A stretch of DNA of 64,000 bases from Candidatus Kinetoplastibacterium sorsogonicusi (GCF_003072465.1 NZ_CP025628.1:108501-172500); one strand, 5' to 3'; shown: positions 21,903 through 31,968, counted from the stretch's first letter. The notes: generated by a model not told the origin, from the letters alone. A program made the numbers and translations.

Positions 21903-23078
21903 ATGAGTAATCTTGATAAAAAAATAAAACCAGGTGATTGGCTAGGCATCTTAGGAGGAGGACAACTTGGAAGAATGTTTTGCCAAGCAGCACAATCTAT
22001 AGGATATAAAGTAGCTGTTTTTGATCCTGCAGAAAATGGCCCAGCAATAGATATAGCTAATTTACATATACATGCTAATTATGATGATTTGATATCATTA
22101 AAAAAGTTTGCTGATTTATGTAAATCTATTACTATAGAGTTTGAAAATATTCCTTCTAATAGCTTAAAATATTTATCTAAATATTCTTTTGTTAGCCCAG
22201 GAGAAAATGCTGTTTCTATATCACAAGATAGAATTTTAGAAAAAAATTTTTTAAATTTACATAATTTTAAAACAGTTCCATATGTAATTATTAATTCAAA
22301 AGAAGATGTTATTAGAATTGATGATAAATTATTTCCTGGGATATTAAAGACATCTAAATTTGGTTATGATGGTAAAGGTCAAGTAAAAATTAAAAATAAA
22401 CTTGAATTAATAAATATATATGAAAAATTTATTAATATTCCTTGTATTTTTGAGAAAGAAATAAATTTAGATTATGAGATATCTGTAATACTTGCTCGAG
22501 ATATTGATTCTAATATACAAATTTTTCCAATACCAATTAATATTCATGATAATGGAATTTTATTTGCTTCTATCGTAGATGAAAAAAATCTTAATGAAAG
22601 AATAAAAAAATCTGCTAAAGATATAGCAATAGCTATATCTAATGAATTAAATTATTATGGTGTATTATGTGTAGAATTTTTTGTATCAAAAAATGGTGAT
22701 ATTATTGTCAATGAAATTGCTCCTAGACCTCATAATAGTGGTCATTATTCTATAGATAGTTGTATAAGTAGTCAATTTGAGCAGCAAGTTAGAATTATGT
22801 CAGGTATGCCTTTAGGATATAATAGATTATTATATCCTACAATTATGTTAAATATTCTTGGAGATATATGGTATTCTGGTGAATCTAATAAATTAATTGA
22901 ACCTGATTGGTTTTCTATCATGTCAGAACCAGGTGTAAAATTACATTTATATGATAAAAAAGAAATTAAAAAAAACAGAAAAATGGGACATATAAATATT
23001 AGTTATAGTGATTTTGATTATGTATATAAAAAATCTAAAGATATTGCATCTATATTAAAATTAAAAAAATTACTTTGA
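21903..23078 (+). CDS. purK: N5-carboxyaminoimidazole ribonucleotide synthase PurK
   Basis: ATP-grasp enzyme carboxylating AIR to N5-CAIR with bicarbonate. 391 residues. The N-terminal GILGGGQLGRMFCQAA, the glycine-rich loop KTSKFGYDGKGQ near residue 148 and NEIAPRPHNSGHYSID near 268 are the expected ATP-grasp features. It starts 3 nt after purE, and its stop overlaps the possible start of the next gene, so translation looks coupled along the block. Confidence 0.97.
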   Translation: MSNLDKKIKPGDWLGILGGGQLGRMFCQAAQSIGYKVAVFDPAENGPAIDIANLHIHANYDDLISLKKFADLCKSITIEFENIPSNSLKYLSKYSFVSPGENAVSISQDRILEKNFLNLHNFKTVPYVIINSKEDVIRIDDKLFPGILKTSKFGYDGKGQVKIKNKLELINIYEKFINIPCIFEKEINLDYEISVILARDIDSNIQIFPIPINIHDNGILFASIVDEKNLNERIKKSAKDIAIAISNELNYYGVLCVEFFVSKNGDIIVNEIAPRPHNSGHYSIDSCISSQFEQQVRIMSGMPLGYNRLLYPTIMLNILGDIWYSGESNKLIEPDWFSIMSEPGVKLHLYDKKEIKKNRKMGHINISYSDFDYVYKKSKDIASILKLKKLL

Positions 23079-24100
23079 TAGTTATTAGACCCATGAAAAT
23101 TTTCTCTAATAAGCAAATTGATCATGCAGCAAGATATCTATTAGAAGGTGGGCTTGTTGCTTTTCCTACAGAAACAGTATATGGTTTAGGAGCAAATGCT
23201 CAAAAAGAAGAATCAGTTATAAATTTATACAAAATTAAAGAAAGACCGCTAAATCATCCTATGATTGTACATATATCTAAAAAGGAAGATATATATTATT
23301 GGATAGAATCTTTACCTAAAGAAGCTGATGTTTTAATTGAAAATTTTTGGCCAGGACCTTTGACTTTAATTTTAAAAAAATCTAAATATATTAATAATAT
23401 TATTAGTGCTGGTCAATCTAATATTGGATTAAGATGCCCGTCTCATCCAATAGCACATGCTTTATTAAAATCTTTTATTAAAATGAATAAAGGTTATGGT
23501 GGTGTAGTAGCTCCATCAGCAAATAAATTTGGTAGGATTTCTCCTACACATTCAAGTCATGTAATAGAAGAATTTAATTTAAATAAAGATTCTAATATAT
23601 TATTATTAAATGGTGGTGATTCTTCTATTGGCATTGAATCTACAGTATTAGATTTATCTAATTTGAATGAATATGGTGAACGTATTCCAGTATTATTACG
23701 ACCAGGGTATATTACTATAGAACAGATATCTAATATCTTAAATTGTAATATTAGTAGAAATAATAAAAATAATGTTAAATATTCAGGAATGATGAAATCT
23801 CATTATGCTCCTAGAACGAAATTAAAAATCTTGCCATACTATTTATTAAAAGATATGCATAATAATGATATTCATAATAAAAATATAGCTATTATTCATT
23901 TTTCAAATTTACATTATAATTCTAACTCCAGCCTTACACTTTATAAAATATCTAATAATCCTAATGAATTTGCAAAAAAAATTTATTCTCAATTACGCTA
24001 TATAGATTCTATAAAATATGATTTAATTATCATTGAAGAACCTCCTAAAGATATTTATTGGGAAGCAATTAATGATCGAATTAATAGAGCAGCATCATAA
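23075..24100 (+). CDS. tsaC: L-threonylcarbamoyladenylate synthase (Sua5/YwlC type)
   Basis: Makes threonylcarbamoyl-AMP from threonine, bicarbonate and ATP for the t6A37 modification of ANN-reading tRNAs. The YrdC domain (about 10-215) shows VAFPTETVYGLGANA, KIKERPLNHPMIVH, GLRCPSHP and VAPSANKFGRISPT; the linker YSGMMKSHYAPRT leads to the C-terminal Sua5 domain, so this is the two-domain form. The given start is a TTG overlapping the purK stop (TTGA); an ATG at 23093 (MKIFSNKQ) is an equally good choice. Neither has a clear ribosome site. No separation from purK suggests cotranscription. Confidence 0.93.
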   Translation: MIVIRPMKIFSNKQIDHAARYLLEGGLVAFPTETVYGLGANAQKEESVINLYKIKERPLNHPMIVHISKKEDIYYWIESLPKEADVLIENFWPGPLTLILKKSKYINNIISAGQSNIGLRCPSHPIAHALLKSFIKMNKGYGGVVAPSANKFGRISPTHSSHVIEEFNLNKDSNILLLNGGDSSIGIESTVLDLSNLNEYGERIPVLLRPGYITIEQISNILNCNISRNNKNNVKYSGMMKSHYAPRTKLKILPYYLLKDMHNNDIHNKNIAIIHFSNLHYNSNSSLTLYKISNNPNEFAKKIYSQLRYIDSIKYDLIIIEEPPKDIYWEAINDRINRAAS

Positions 24101-24116
24101 ATTTAAATTTTATTTA

Positions 24117-24191
24117 TGGTCTCACCGAGTGGAATCGAACCACTGATTGATTCTTAGGAGGAATCTGTTATATCCATTTAACTACGGTGAG
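24117..24191 (-). tRNA. tRNA-Arg (anticodon CCT)
   Basis: Reading leftward from 24191: acceptor CTCACCG with CGGTGAG, D-stem GTTA/TAAC, anticodon stem GATTC/GAATC around CTCCTAA (anticodon CCT), T-stem AGTGG/CCACT with TTCGATT, discriminator A, encoded CCA. The first pair is C1-G72, not the common G1-C72. It lies reversed between tsaC and the addB-like gene. Confidence 0.95.
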
Positions 24192-24215
24192 CAATATCTG
24201 TTTTATTATTGAAAT

Positions 24216-26786
24216 ATGAAAAAAATTAATAATTACCAATATTTAGAATTATACGAAATTTTCAAATTTGAATCTAAAGAAACTTTAATTTTAGTTAGTA
24301 ATAATTTTATTAAAAATAAAACATATGAAGAATTTATATTCTATTCTAAAAAAATTGATAAACCAATAAAATTATATAAAATATTAACATTAAAAGATTG
24401 GATATATGATTTATATTATGAATATAATATAAAAATATCTTCTAAAAATGTAAATTCAAAAAAAATACTCAATGATGTTGAAGAAAATTTAATTTGGCAA
24501 GAAATACTTTTATCAAAACAAAAATCTAAATATTTCAAATTACTCGAAACCTTTGCTAAAGAATCATATGATATAATCAACGAATGGAATTTAAATATAG
24601 AATATCTAGAAAATAATCAGAAATATAATATTTTTCTAGAAAAACTAAAAAAATATAGAAAATATTTAAAAAATAATGAATTAGAAGATTTTGATATATT
24701 ATTTCAAAAAATATTAATAGCATTATCAAAATTTGAAATTTTACTACCATTCAATATAATTTTAATAGGTTTTTTTCAATTTTCTCCTAGATTGAATTGC
24801 TTTTTAAATTCATTATCTATAAATAATACTAATATATATATTGTTACTCATAGTAAAAATTTAAAATATTACCGTAAATATATTGCTATTGATTTTGAAG
24901 ATGAATGGTCTACTGCAATTAAATGGGTATCAAATAATTTATTAGAAAATTCTAAAAAAAAATTTGCCATTGTATCATCTAATATTGATAAAAATATAAA
25001 TTTAATTAATAGATTATTAAATAGTTATTCGATTAATAATGTATATATTTCTTTATCAAAATCTTTATTTTTTTTTGATTTTGTTAAAGCTGCTATTTTT
25101 TGGTTAAAAGCTATACATAGATCAGTTTATTATAATCAGCATAAACCATCTTTGTATGGTAAGGCTTTATTATCTGGATGTTATTTTAATAATAAAAAAG
25201 ATTTTTATAATTATTCTCTGTTAGATATTGAATTTAGAACCTTAACAAATGATAATCTTAGTAAAAAAGAACTATTAGTATATATAGATAAATATGGATC
25301 TTTAAAAAAAAACCTTGTTTCAGCTTTCAAGATATGGAAAGCTGTTAAAAATCATACAAAGCTCGATAATTGGATCAAAACAATTATAGAAGTTTTAAAA
25401 GCTATAGGCTTTCCAGGAGAGCAATCAAATGAATACTTCATTCAAATACAAATAAATCAGTTATTAAATAATTTATTTATATTATCAAATATAAAAGGTA
25501 TTATAAACGGAGATGAATTAATTGATATTTTAGAAAATGTATCTAAAAAAATATATACAAAAAATGATAATTATATAAGAAAAACAAATTTTTATATTCT
25601 TGATCCATCAGAATGTATAGATATTAGTTGGGATGGTGTATGGTATATAAATTTACCTATTGAATCAAAAAATCCATTTTTACCTGATAATTTTTATAAT
25701 AAGTTATTATCAGAAAATATATTATATGAAAAAATTAAAAATTCTACAGAAATTTTAATAATAAGTTTTTGTAAAACAAATGAAATTATCAAAAATAAAA
25801 CATTAACTTTTATAGACAATATAAAATTTTTAGAAAATAATTTTTCAAATTTTAAGAACAAGTCACAAGATATAAATATAGAATATTTCAAAGATGATAA
25901 AGGCCCTGAAATTGATAATAATACTACTTTTAGTGGAGGAATTGATATATTAGAATTACAAGCTCGTAATCCACAGTGGGCATTTGTTAAATATAGATTA
26001 AAGGCTAACAAAATTAAAAATTATAATAATAATAATTATGCTTATATTAGAGGCAAAATAATACATAAATCATTAGAATTATTTTGGTCTATAGTAAAAA
26101 ATCAATTTTCTTTAAAAAAAATTATTGAAAATAATAAATTACATAATATATTAAAAGCTATTATCAAAAAGTCAATAAAATTAGAATTTTTTAATTATAA
26201 TAAAAAATTAATTGAATTAGAAAAATATCGTTCTTTTAATTTATTGTATAAATGGCTATTATTTGAAACAAATAGACCTAATTTTGCTATATCATCCTTA
26301 GAAAAAAAATTTACTTTTTTTAAAGGAAGATTACAAATTAATATAATTGTAGATAGAGTAGATGAAATTGATGATAATAAATTTATTATAATTGATTACA
26401 AAACAGGAAAAATTTTTAATTATAAATTAGAGGATTGGTTTAGTAAAAAATTAAGAAATTTACAATTACCAATTTACTCTGCTTTACTAAATAATTTAAA
26501 TTTTAATGGCTCTATAAATGGATTTGTTATTGCACATATTTATCCTTTTAATTTCAAATATTATGGTCTTTCTAAATTAAATCTATTTATTGATGGTATA
26601 CATATTTTGCCAAATGATATTATTAAAAATAATATTTCTTGGGAAGAAATAAATAAGATATGGAATAAATCATTACAAATATTAACTGATGATTTTATTA
26701 ATGGTTATGCTAATAACAATTTTAGCAATATTGAAGACATAAAATTTTGTGATATATTACCATTTTTGCGCTCTAATTTAGTATAA
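24216..26786 (+). CDS. AddB-like DNA repair protein with C-terminal PD-(D/E)XK nuclease
   Basis: An 856-residue protein paired with a UvrD-like helicase, as in the AddAB/RecBCD-like systems that process double-strand breaks. The N-terminal 550 residues resemble an inactive helicase fold: they lack a Walker A and are Lys/Asn/Ile-rich. The C-terminal nuclease (about 575-790) is intact: IRGKIIHKSLELFW, then NIIVDRVDEID and IIDYKTGKI give the D..DxK catalytic residues. The [4Fe-4S] cysteines expected around this domain seem mostly lost: ARNPQWAFVKYRL has Asn where relatives have Cys, and the end KFCDILPFLR keeps one of three. Family call is firm; the subunit name is by analogy, so no symbol is given. 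Confidence 0.8.
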   Translation: MKKINNYQYLELYEIFKFESKETLILVSNNFIKNKTYEEFIFYSKKIDKPIKLYKILTLKDWIYDLYYEYNIKISSKNVNSKKILNDVEENLIWQEILLSKQKSKYFKLLETFAKESYDIINEWNLNIEYLENNQKYNIFLEKLKKYRKYLKNNELEDFDILFQKILIALSKFEILLPFNIILIGFFQFSPRLNCFLNSLSINNTNIYIVTHSKNLKYYRKYIAIDFEDEWSTAIKWVSNNLLENSKKKFAIVSSNIDKNINLINRLLNSYSINNVYISLSKSLFFFDFVKAAIFWLKAIHRSVYYNQHKPSLYGKALLSGCYFNNKKDFYNYSLLDIEFRTLTNDNLSKKELLVYIDKYGSLKKNLVSAFKIWKAVKNHTKLDNWIKTIIEVLKAIGFPGEQSNEYFIQIQINQLLNNLFILSNIKGIINGDELIDILENVSKKIYTKNDNYIRKTNFYILDPSECIDISWDGVWYINLPIESKNPFLPDNFYNKLLSENILYEKIKNSTEILIISFCKTNEIIKNKTLTFIDNIKFLENNFSNFKNKSQDINIEYFKDDKGPEIDNNTTFSGGIDILELQARNPQWAFVKYRLKANKIKNYNNNNYAYIRGKIIHKSLELFWSIVKNQFSLKKIIENNKLHNILKAIIKKSIKLEFFNYNKKLIELEKYRSFNLLYKWLLFETNRPNFAISSLEKKFTFFKGRLQINIIVDRVDEIDDNKFIIIDYKTGKIFNYKLEDWFSKKLRNLQLPIYSALLNNLNFNGSINGFVIAHIYPFNFKYYGLSKLNLFIDGIHILPNDIIKNNISWEEINKIWNKSLQILTDDFINGYANNNFSNIEDIKFCDILPFLRSNLV

Positions 26787-26787
26787 A

Positions 26788-29700
26788 ATGTTAAAAACAT
26801 ATAATCTTGATCAGATATTGGATATTGATAATAGAAATCACTCTTTAGATGTATATAAATCATTTTTAATACAGGCGCCTGCTGGTTCTGGAAAAACTGA
26901 ATTATTAGTAAATAGAATTTTGTCTTTATTAACTATAGTAAATACGCCTGAGGAAATATTAGCTATTACTTTTACTAAAAAAGCAGCATCTGAAATGCAT
27001 GAACGTATCATTTTCAAACTAAATCAAGCAGCAAGTCAATATGATAGTTCTAATTTGGCATTTAAAGTTTTACAAAGATCAAAAATTTTAAATTGGGATT
27101 TATTAAATAATACAAGCAAATTATCAATAAAAACTTTTGATGCATTTTGTGTAGATATTTTATCTAAATTACAAATCTATTTCGAAAGTAATTTTCACAT
27201 TAAAATTACTAATTATCCTGATAAATATTATGTTCAAGTAGCTAATTCTATATTAAATATGATAGATCAGAAAGCGTCTATTAGAAAATTATTATTACAT
27301 ATAGATTTAAATTTATCATTATTTAAGCATCATATTATTTATATGCTAAAAACAAGAGATCAATGGATTTCTTTGATAAAAAATGGATATAAAAAAAATT
27401 TATTAAAAAGTTCTTTCATAAAAAGTATCGAATTAGATTTATGTTTTATTAAACATAATATATGTGATATGGATATTAAAGTAAAAGAAGCTATTACATC
27501 AGCAGCTAATTATTTAAAAAATAATGTAAATAATCCTTTAGAGAATTTTATTAATTGGAATGGTGAATTTAAAACTACTATAAATGATTTACCTTTTTGG
27601 AAAAGTTTTGCTTTTTTGATATTAACAGAAGCTAATAAGATTCGTAGTGCTTCAGGAGTTAATAAAAAGCTAGGGTTTCCTTCTGATTCTTTACATAAAT
27701 CAATTTTTGTAGAATGGTTAAAAAAAATTGATAAAAACTCTCCTTGGATATTTAGATTAATTTTAATTAGGGATATATTAGAAAACAATTTTCATTTTAA
27801 TAAAACTGATTATTTAGATTACCAATTTGAAGTATTAAAAATAGCTATTCAGAAATTAAAATTTTATTTTCAAAAATACGGAGAAATTGATTTTATAGAG
27901 ATAGAAGAATTAACATATTCTTATTTAAAAAATTTATTTAATAAAAAAAATTCTAATAATAATATTTTTATAAAAAAATATTTAAATATATCTCATATAT
28001 TAATAGATGAATTTCAAGATACAAGTCATAATCAACTAAATTTATTAGAAACATTAACTTTAGAATGGAAAGTTAATGATAAAAAAACTTTATTTTTAGT
28101 AGGTGATCCAAATCAATCTATTTATAAATTTCGTAATGCAGATGTAAGTATATTTTCGTATGTAAAAAATAATGGGATAAATAAGATTAAATTGATTCAT
28201 CTTAAATTAAATTTAAATTTTCGTTCAAACAAATTTTTAATTGAATGGATTAATAATTGTTTTAAAAAATTAATGCCTAATAATGATAGTACATTAGGGC
28301 AATTTTTATATGAAAAATCTATTTCATATAAAGAATATGGTGATAATAATCATGTTAAATTTTTGCCTAATATTATTAAAAACAATAATACTCTAGAAAA
28401 TACACAATCTGAAAATATAGTTATTAATTTAATACGTAAAATTATAAAATCTAAGCAAAGAAACAATTCAACTGTATTATTAGTAAGATCACGTAATCAT
28501 GTTTTAAATTTAATTAAACGTTTTGATAAAGAAAATATTCCATATCAAGCAATTGATATTATTCCTTTAAATAGCAAAGCAGTAATTTCTGACTTACTCC
28601 AAATAATAAAAGCTATACTTCATCCTAGTGATAGATTAGCATGGCTGTCATTATTAAGATCTCCTTTTTGCGGTTTAAGTTTAAATACTCTACATAAATT
28701 ATTTGGCATATATGATGATTTATCAATACCATATATAATGAAATTTATTGTTTTAAAAGGAGATTGGTTTTTTATACAAAATGACAATAATTTGTTAAAG
28801 ATGTGTATATGTGATATTAACAAAATAGAAATAGAAACATATTGTCAATGTCAAAGTCAAGGTATTCTATTAGATGAATATTTGCGTATTAAGCACATTG
28901 CAAATGCTATGATAAAAAATGAATTTAGTTATAACTCTTTTACATATGAATTAATGAAAATTTGGAATCAATTGGGAGGTCAATATGCTTATTTTAATGA
29001 TACAACTCAAGATGTTCAGAATTTTTTTCAAATTATAGATGAAACTACTACAGATAATAATATTGATATAGATTTAATAGAAGAGCAAATAAAAAATAGT
29101 TATTCATCAATAATTAAAAAAAATAATAATGAATTTTATATAGAAATAATGACTATACATAAATCTAAAGGATTAGAATTTGATAATGTTATACTATATG
29201 ATATTCATAAAACATCTATAAATGATAGAGAACCTTTGTTTAGGTTTGATAAAAATTATTATGATAATTTAACATTGTTTAGTTCTATTAAAAGTATTGA
29301 TGATAAATATCAAAATCCGATATTTTTATATTTAAAAAAAAGAGATGAAATAAAATATCAATATGAACTTAATAGATTAGTATATGTAGCATGCACAAGA
29401 TCTAAAAATAGTATATATTTTATAGGAAATATATACTATGATAAAAATAACAAAATTAAAAAACCAAATAAAAAAAGTTTTTTATATATTTTATGGGAAA
29501 GTTTAGAACATTATCAATATTTTTTAGATGATAATAATTATTATAAAATTGATGATAAATATGAAGATAATTCATACATATCAAGATTTAGTATTGAATC
29601 TATAAAATATTTAATGCAAAAAAATGAAGATATTTTTTTTAAAAACAATAATATTTTCATGAATGAAAATTTATTTAATATAGAAATAGATTCTATAACT

Positions 29701-30180
29701 CATAAATGGTTGCACATTATAGAACAAAATCCTGAAATGTGGAATATATTAAAAATTGAATCTTTATATCAAAATATACAAAAAGACTTAATTCGGAGTA
29801 ATATATTTTCAGCAAATGATTTAGATAATAATACTTGTTTAATTACTAAAATAATGTCTAATACAATAAATAATAAATATTGGAAACAATTATTAACAAA
29901 TTTTAAATTTTTAAATAATATTTCATTTTTGCATCATACAGGAAAATTAATAAAAATAGATATTTTATTATATAAAGAAAATAATGAATTACTGATAATT
30001 AATTATCACATAACTCACTTTATTGAAAAATTAGATCTAAAATCTTTGCAAAAAGAAATTGATAAAAAAAATAAATCAGAATTCTTTGATTATTATAAAG
30101 TAGTAAAAGAGTTATATAAACAATATAGCGTAAAATTTGCAATATTTATTCCAACTTTTAATATTTGGATAAAACTATAA
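26788..30180 (+). CDS. AddA-like UvrD/Rep-family helicase
   Basis: 1130-residue superfamily 1A helicase. All helicase motifs are visible: Walker A QAPAGSGKTELL near residue 30, AITFTKKAASEM (Ia), LIDEFQDTSHNQ (II, near 405), VGDPNQSIYKFRNAD (III), LNLNFRSN (IV), MTIHKSKGLEFD (V, near 790) and RLVYVACTRSKN (VI, near 865). AddA proteins end in a PD-(D/E)XK nuclease. Here the matching place (GKLIKIDILLY...IINYH, near residue 1060) keeps the first Asp but has NYH in place of DYK, so the nuclease is probably dead. It starts 1 nt after the addB-like stop, an obvious operon. Strong AT drift throughout. Confidence 0.85.
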   Translation: MLKTYNLDQILDIDNRNHSLDVYKSFLIQAPAGSGKTELLVNRILSLLTIVNTPEEILAITFTKKAASEMHERIIFKLNQAASQYDSSNLAFKVLQRSKILNWDLLNNTSKLSIKTFDAFCVDILSKLQIYFESNFHIKITNYPDKYYVQVANSILNMIDQKASIRKLLLHIDLNLSLFKHHIIYMLKTRDQWISLIKNGYKKNLLKSSFIKSIELDLCFIKHNICDMDIKVKEAITSAANYLKNNVNNPLENFINWNGEFKTTINDLPFWKSFAFLILTEANKIRSASGVNKKLGFPSDSLHKSIFVEWLKKIDKNSPWIFRLILIRDILENNFHFNKTDYLDYQFEVLKIAIQKLKFYFQKYGEIDFIEIEELTYSYLKNLFNKKNSNNNIFIKKYLNISHILIDEFQDTSHNQLNLLETLTLEWKVNDKKTLFLVGDPNQSIYKFRNADVSIFSYVKNNGINKIKLIHLKLNLNFRSNKFLIEWINNCFKKLMPNNDSTLGQFLYEKSISYKEYGDNNHVKFLPNIIKNNNTLENTQSENIVINLIRKIIKSKQRNNSTVLLVRSRNHVLNLIKRFDKENIPYQAIDIIPLNSKAVISDLLQIIKAILHPSDRLAWLSLLRSPFCGLSLNTLHKLFGIYDDLSIPYIMKFIVLKGDWFFIQNDNNLLKMCICDINKIEIETYCQCQSQGILLDEYLRIKHIANAMIKNEFSYNSFTYELMKIWNQLGGQYAYFNDTTQDVQNFFQIIDETTTDNNIDIDLIEEQIKNSYSSIIKKNNNEFYIEIMTIHKSKGLEFDNVILYDIHKTSINDREPLFRFDKNYYDNLTLFSSIKSIDDKYQNPIFLYLKKRDEIKYQYELNRLVYVACTRSKNSIYFIGNIYYDKNNKIKKPNKKSFLYILWESLEHYQYFLDDNNYYKIDDKYEDNSYISRFSIESIKYLMQKNEDIFFKNNNIFMNENLFNIEIDSITHKWLHIIEQNPEMWNILKIESLYQNIQKDLIRSNIFSANDLDNNTCLITKIMSNTINNKYWKQLLTNFKFLNNISFLHHTGKLIKIDILLYKENNELLIINYHITHFIEKLDLKSLQKEIDKKNKSEFFDYYKVVKELYKQYSVKFAIFIPTFNIWIKL

Positions 30181-30190
30181 ATAAATATTA

Positions 30191-30219
30191 TTGGTTTATA
30201 TTAAAATTTCTGTTAAAAT
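30191..30219 (+). promoter_or_regulatory. Promoter of ffs
   Basis: TTGGTT (30191-30196), a 17-nt spacer and TAAAAT (30214-30219). The predicted transcription start, near 30226, coincides with the start of the SRP RNA helix, which supports both calls. Confidence 0.6.
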
Positions 30220-30225
30220 TATGTA

Positions 30226-30321
30226 TGATGAGCATCTTCTCATGATTCTACGATGAACCTGGTCAGATTGGGAACAAAGCAGCCATAATCTTATGAATTA
30301 GTGATGAAGTATGGCTCATCT
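30226..30321 (+). ncRNA. ffs: Signal recognition particle 4.5S RNA
   Basis: A compact SRP RNA of about 96 nt. The conserved domain IV core is present: GGTCAG (30261-30266), the GGAA tetraloop (30271-30274) closed by TTG/CAA, and AGCAGCC (30278-30284) forming the asymmetric loop bound by Ffh. The ends pair: GATGAGC (30227-30233) with GCTCATC (30314-30320). The place just before dnaX is typical in proteobacteria. Exact ends are approximate. Confidence 0.9.
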
Positions 30322-30375
30322 TATATTTTATATTTCTTCAAATAAGTTTTAGATTTTTTCTTCTATTTTTCCGAG

Positions 30376-31935
30376 ATGAATTATTTAGCATTAGCTAGAA
30401 AATGGCGTCCTCGCTTTTTTAATCAAGTGATTGGTCAACAACATGTTGTTCAAGCACTAACAAATTCTTTAATACTTAAGAAAATCCATCATGCTTGGCT
30501 GTTTAGTGGGACAAGAGGTGTAGGAAAAACTAGTTTTGCTAGAATATTAGCTAAATCTTTAAATTGTGAAATTGATATTAGTCCAATTCCATGTGGAAAA
30601 TGCCGTTCTTGTATAGAAATTGATGCAGGTTGTTTTATAGATTATATAGAATTAGATGCTGCATCGAACCGTGGAGTTGAAGAAATGACTAAGTTATTAG
30701 ATAACATTACTTATTTGCCTAGTATTGGTCGTTATAAAATATATGTAATAGATGAAGTTCATATGTTAAGTGGTCATGCATTTAATGCAATGTTAAAAAT
30801 TTTAGAAGAACCACCTGAATATGTAAAATTTATATTAGCTACTACTGAAATTAATAAAATACCTATTACTATATTGTCTAGATGTTTACAATTTAATCTT
30901 AAAAAAATTCCTATTAAATTAATATTTAATTTTTTATCTAAAATTTTTAATAATGAGTCTATTCTATACGAATCAGAGTCATTAGAAATTATTTCAAAAA
31001 ATGCTAATGGTTCATTGAGAGATGCATTATCTATATCTGATCAAATAATATCATATGCTGGTACAAATAAGGTAACAAAAGAAATGGTATATGATTTATT
31101 GGGAATTGCTGAAGATGAAGTTATAGTTAAGATATTAAAATTTATTTTATCAAATGACCTTAAATCAATTTTAAATTTATGTGATGAAATTAATGTTAGA
31201 TCTCTTTCATTTAATGTAATATTGTCTAATTTTTTAATTTTAATAACTAAAATAGCTATTTTTAAAGAAACATCTTCAAATTTTGAAGATAGCATTTTTT
31301 CAATAGAAGATTTGAAATTATTTGCAAATAATATGCATAATGATTTAATACAGTTATTTTATGCTATTTTAATTAATAGTATAGATGAATTGAAATTTGC
31401 TCCTACTGAATATTCTGGGTTTATTATGATATGTTTAAGATTGCTATCTATATTAAAAGAAAATAATCAGAATCAATTAGAAAATGATTTAAGTATAAAA
31501 TCTTTAAATAATGAACATAATATTAATTCAGGTATAGAAGAAAAAAATATTAATGAATTATCTATTAACAATTGGCCTAATATAATTAATAATTTAAATT
31601 TAGATGGTTTATCTTTAGAATTAGCTAAACAAAGTGAATTTATTAGTTTCCAAAATGAAATTATTAATATAATGACAGAAATGAAAACCTTTGTTAATAA
31701 AGAATCTATTGCAAAATTAGAATTAGCATTAAATCAATATTTTAATGCTAATATTACTTTAAAGGTCAGCTTTGGAAAAACACAAATGACTTCATTTTTG
31801 CTTCAAAAAAAAAATGAAAATGATTTATTAAAAAAAGCTGAAAAATCTATTTTAGAAGATGATTATGTTCAAAATTTAATTTTGAAATTAGATAGTAAAA
31901 TAGTTGACAATAGTATCAAAAATATAAAAAATTAA
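30376..31935 (+). CDS. dnaX: DNA polymerase III subunits gamma/tau
   Basis: Clamp-loader ATPase of the replisome. 519 residues: AAA+ domain with Walker A SGTRGVGKTSFA (near residue 45), zinc site C-x9-C-x2-C-x2-C starting at NCEIDISPIPCGKCRSC, Walker B VIDEVHML, sensor TTEINKIPITILSRC, collar domain to about 370, then a tau-type C-terminal domain. At residue 477 the coding strand has an A10 run (31805-31814). One extra A would make the next codon a stop, and one fewer gives a stop five codons on. Either slip would shorten the tau tail. It is followed by ybaB and recR in the usual order. Confidence 0.97.
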   Translation: MNYLALARKWRPRFFNQVIGQQHVVQALTNSLILKKIHHAWLFSGTRGVGKTSFARILAKSLNCEIDISPIPCGKCRSCIEIDAGCFIDYIELDAASNRGVEEMTKLLDNITYLPSIGRYKIYVIDEVHMLSGHAFNAMLKILEEPPEYVKFILATTEINKIPITILSRCLQFNLKKIPIKLIFNFLSKIFNNESILYESESLEIISKNANGSLRDALSISDQIISYAGTNKVTKEMVYDLLGIAEDEVIVKILKFILSNDLKSILNLCDEINVRSLSFNVILSNFLILITKIAIFKETSSNFEDSIFSIEDLKLFANNMHNDLIQLFYAILINSIDELKFAPTEYSGFIMICLRLLSILKENNQNQLENDLSIKSLNNEHNINSGIEEKNINELSINNWPNIINNLNLDGLSLELAKQSEFISFQNEIINIMTEMKTFVNKESIAKLELALNQYFNANITLKVSFGKTQMTSFLLQKKNENDLLKKAEKSILEDDYVQNLILKLDSKIVDNSIKNIKN

Positions 31936-31968
31936 CATTATTTAATATAACAAGGATTATAAAATATT

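Noticed and set aside
24216..30180. The AddB/AddA-like pair as a new defence system
   Set aside because: Adjacent nuclease and UvrD helicase match the ordinary recombination-repair pair of betaproteobacteria; the unusual part is residue loss, not novelty.
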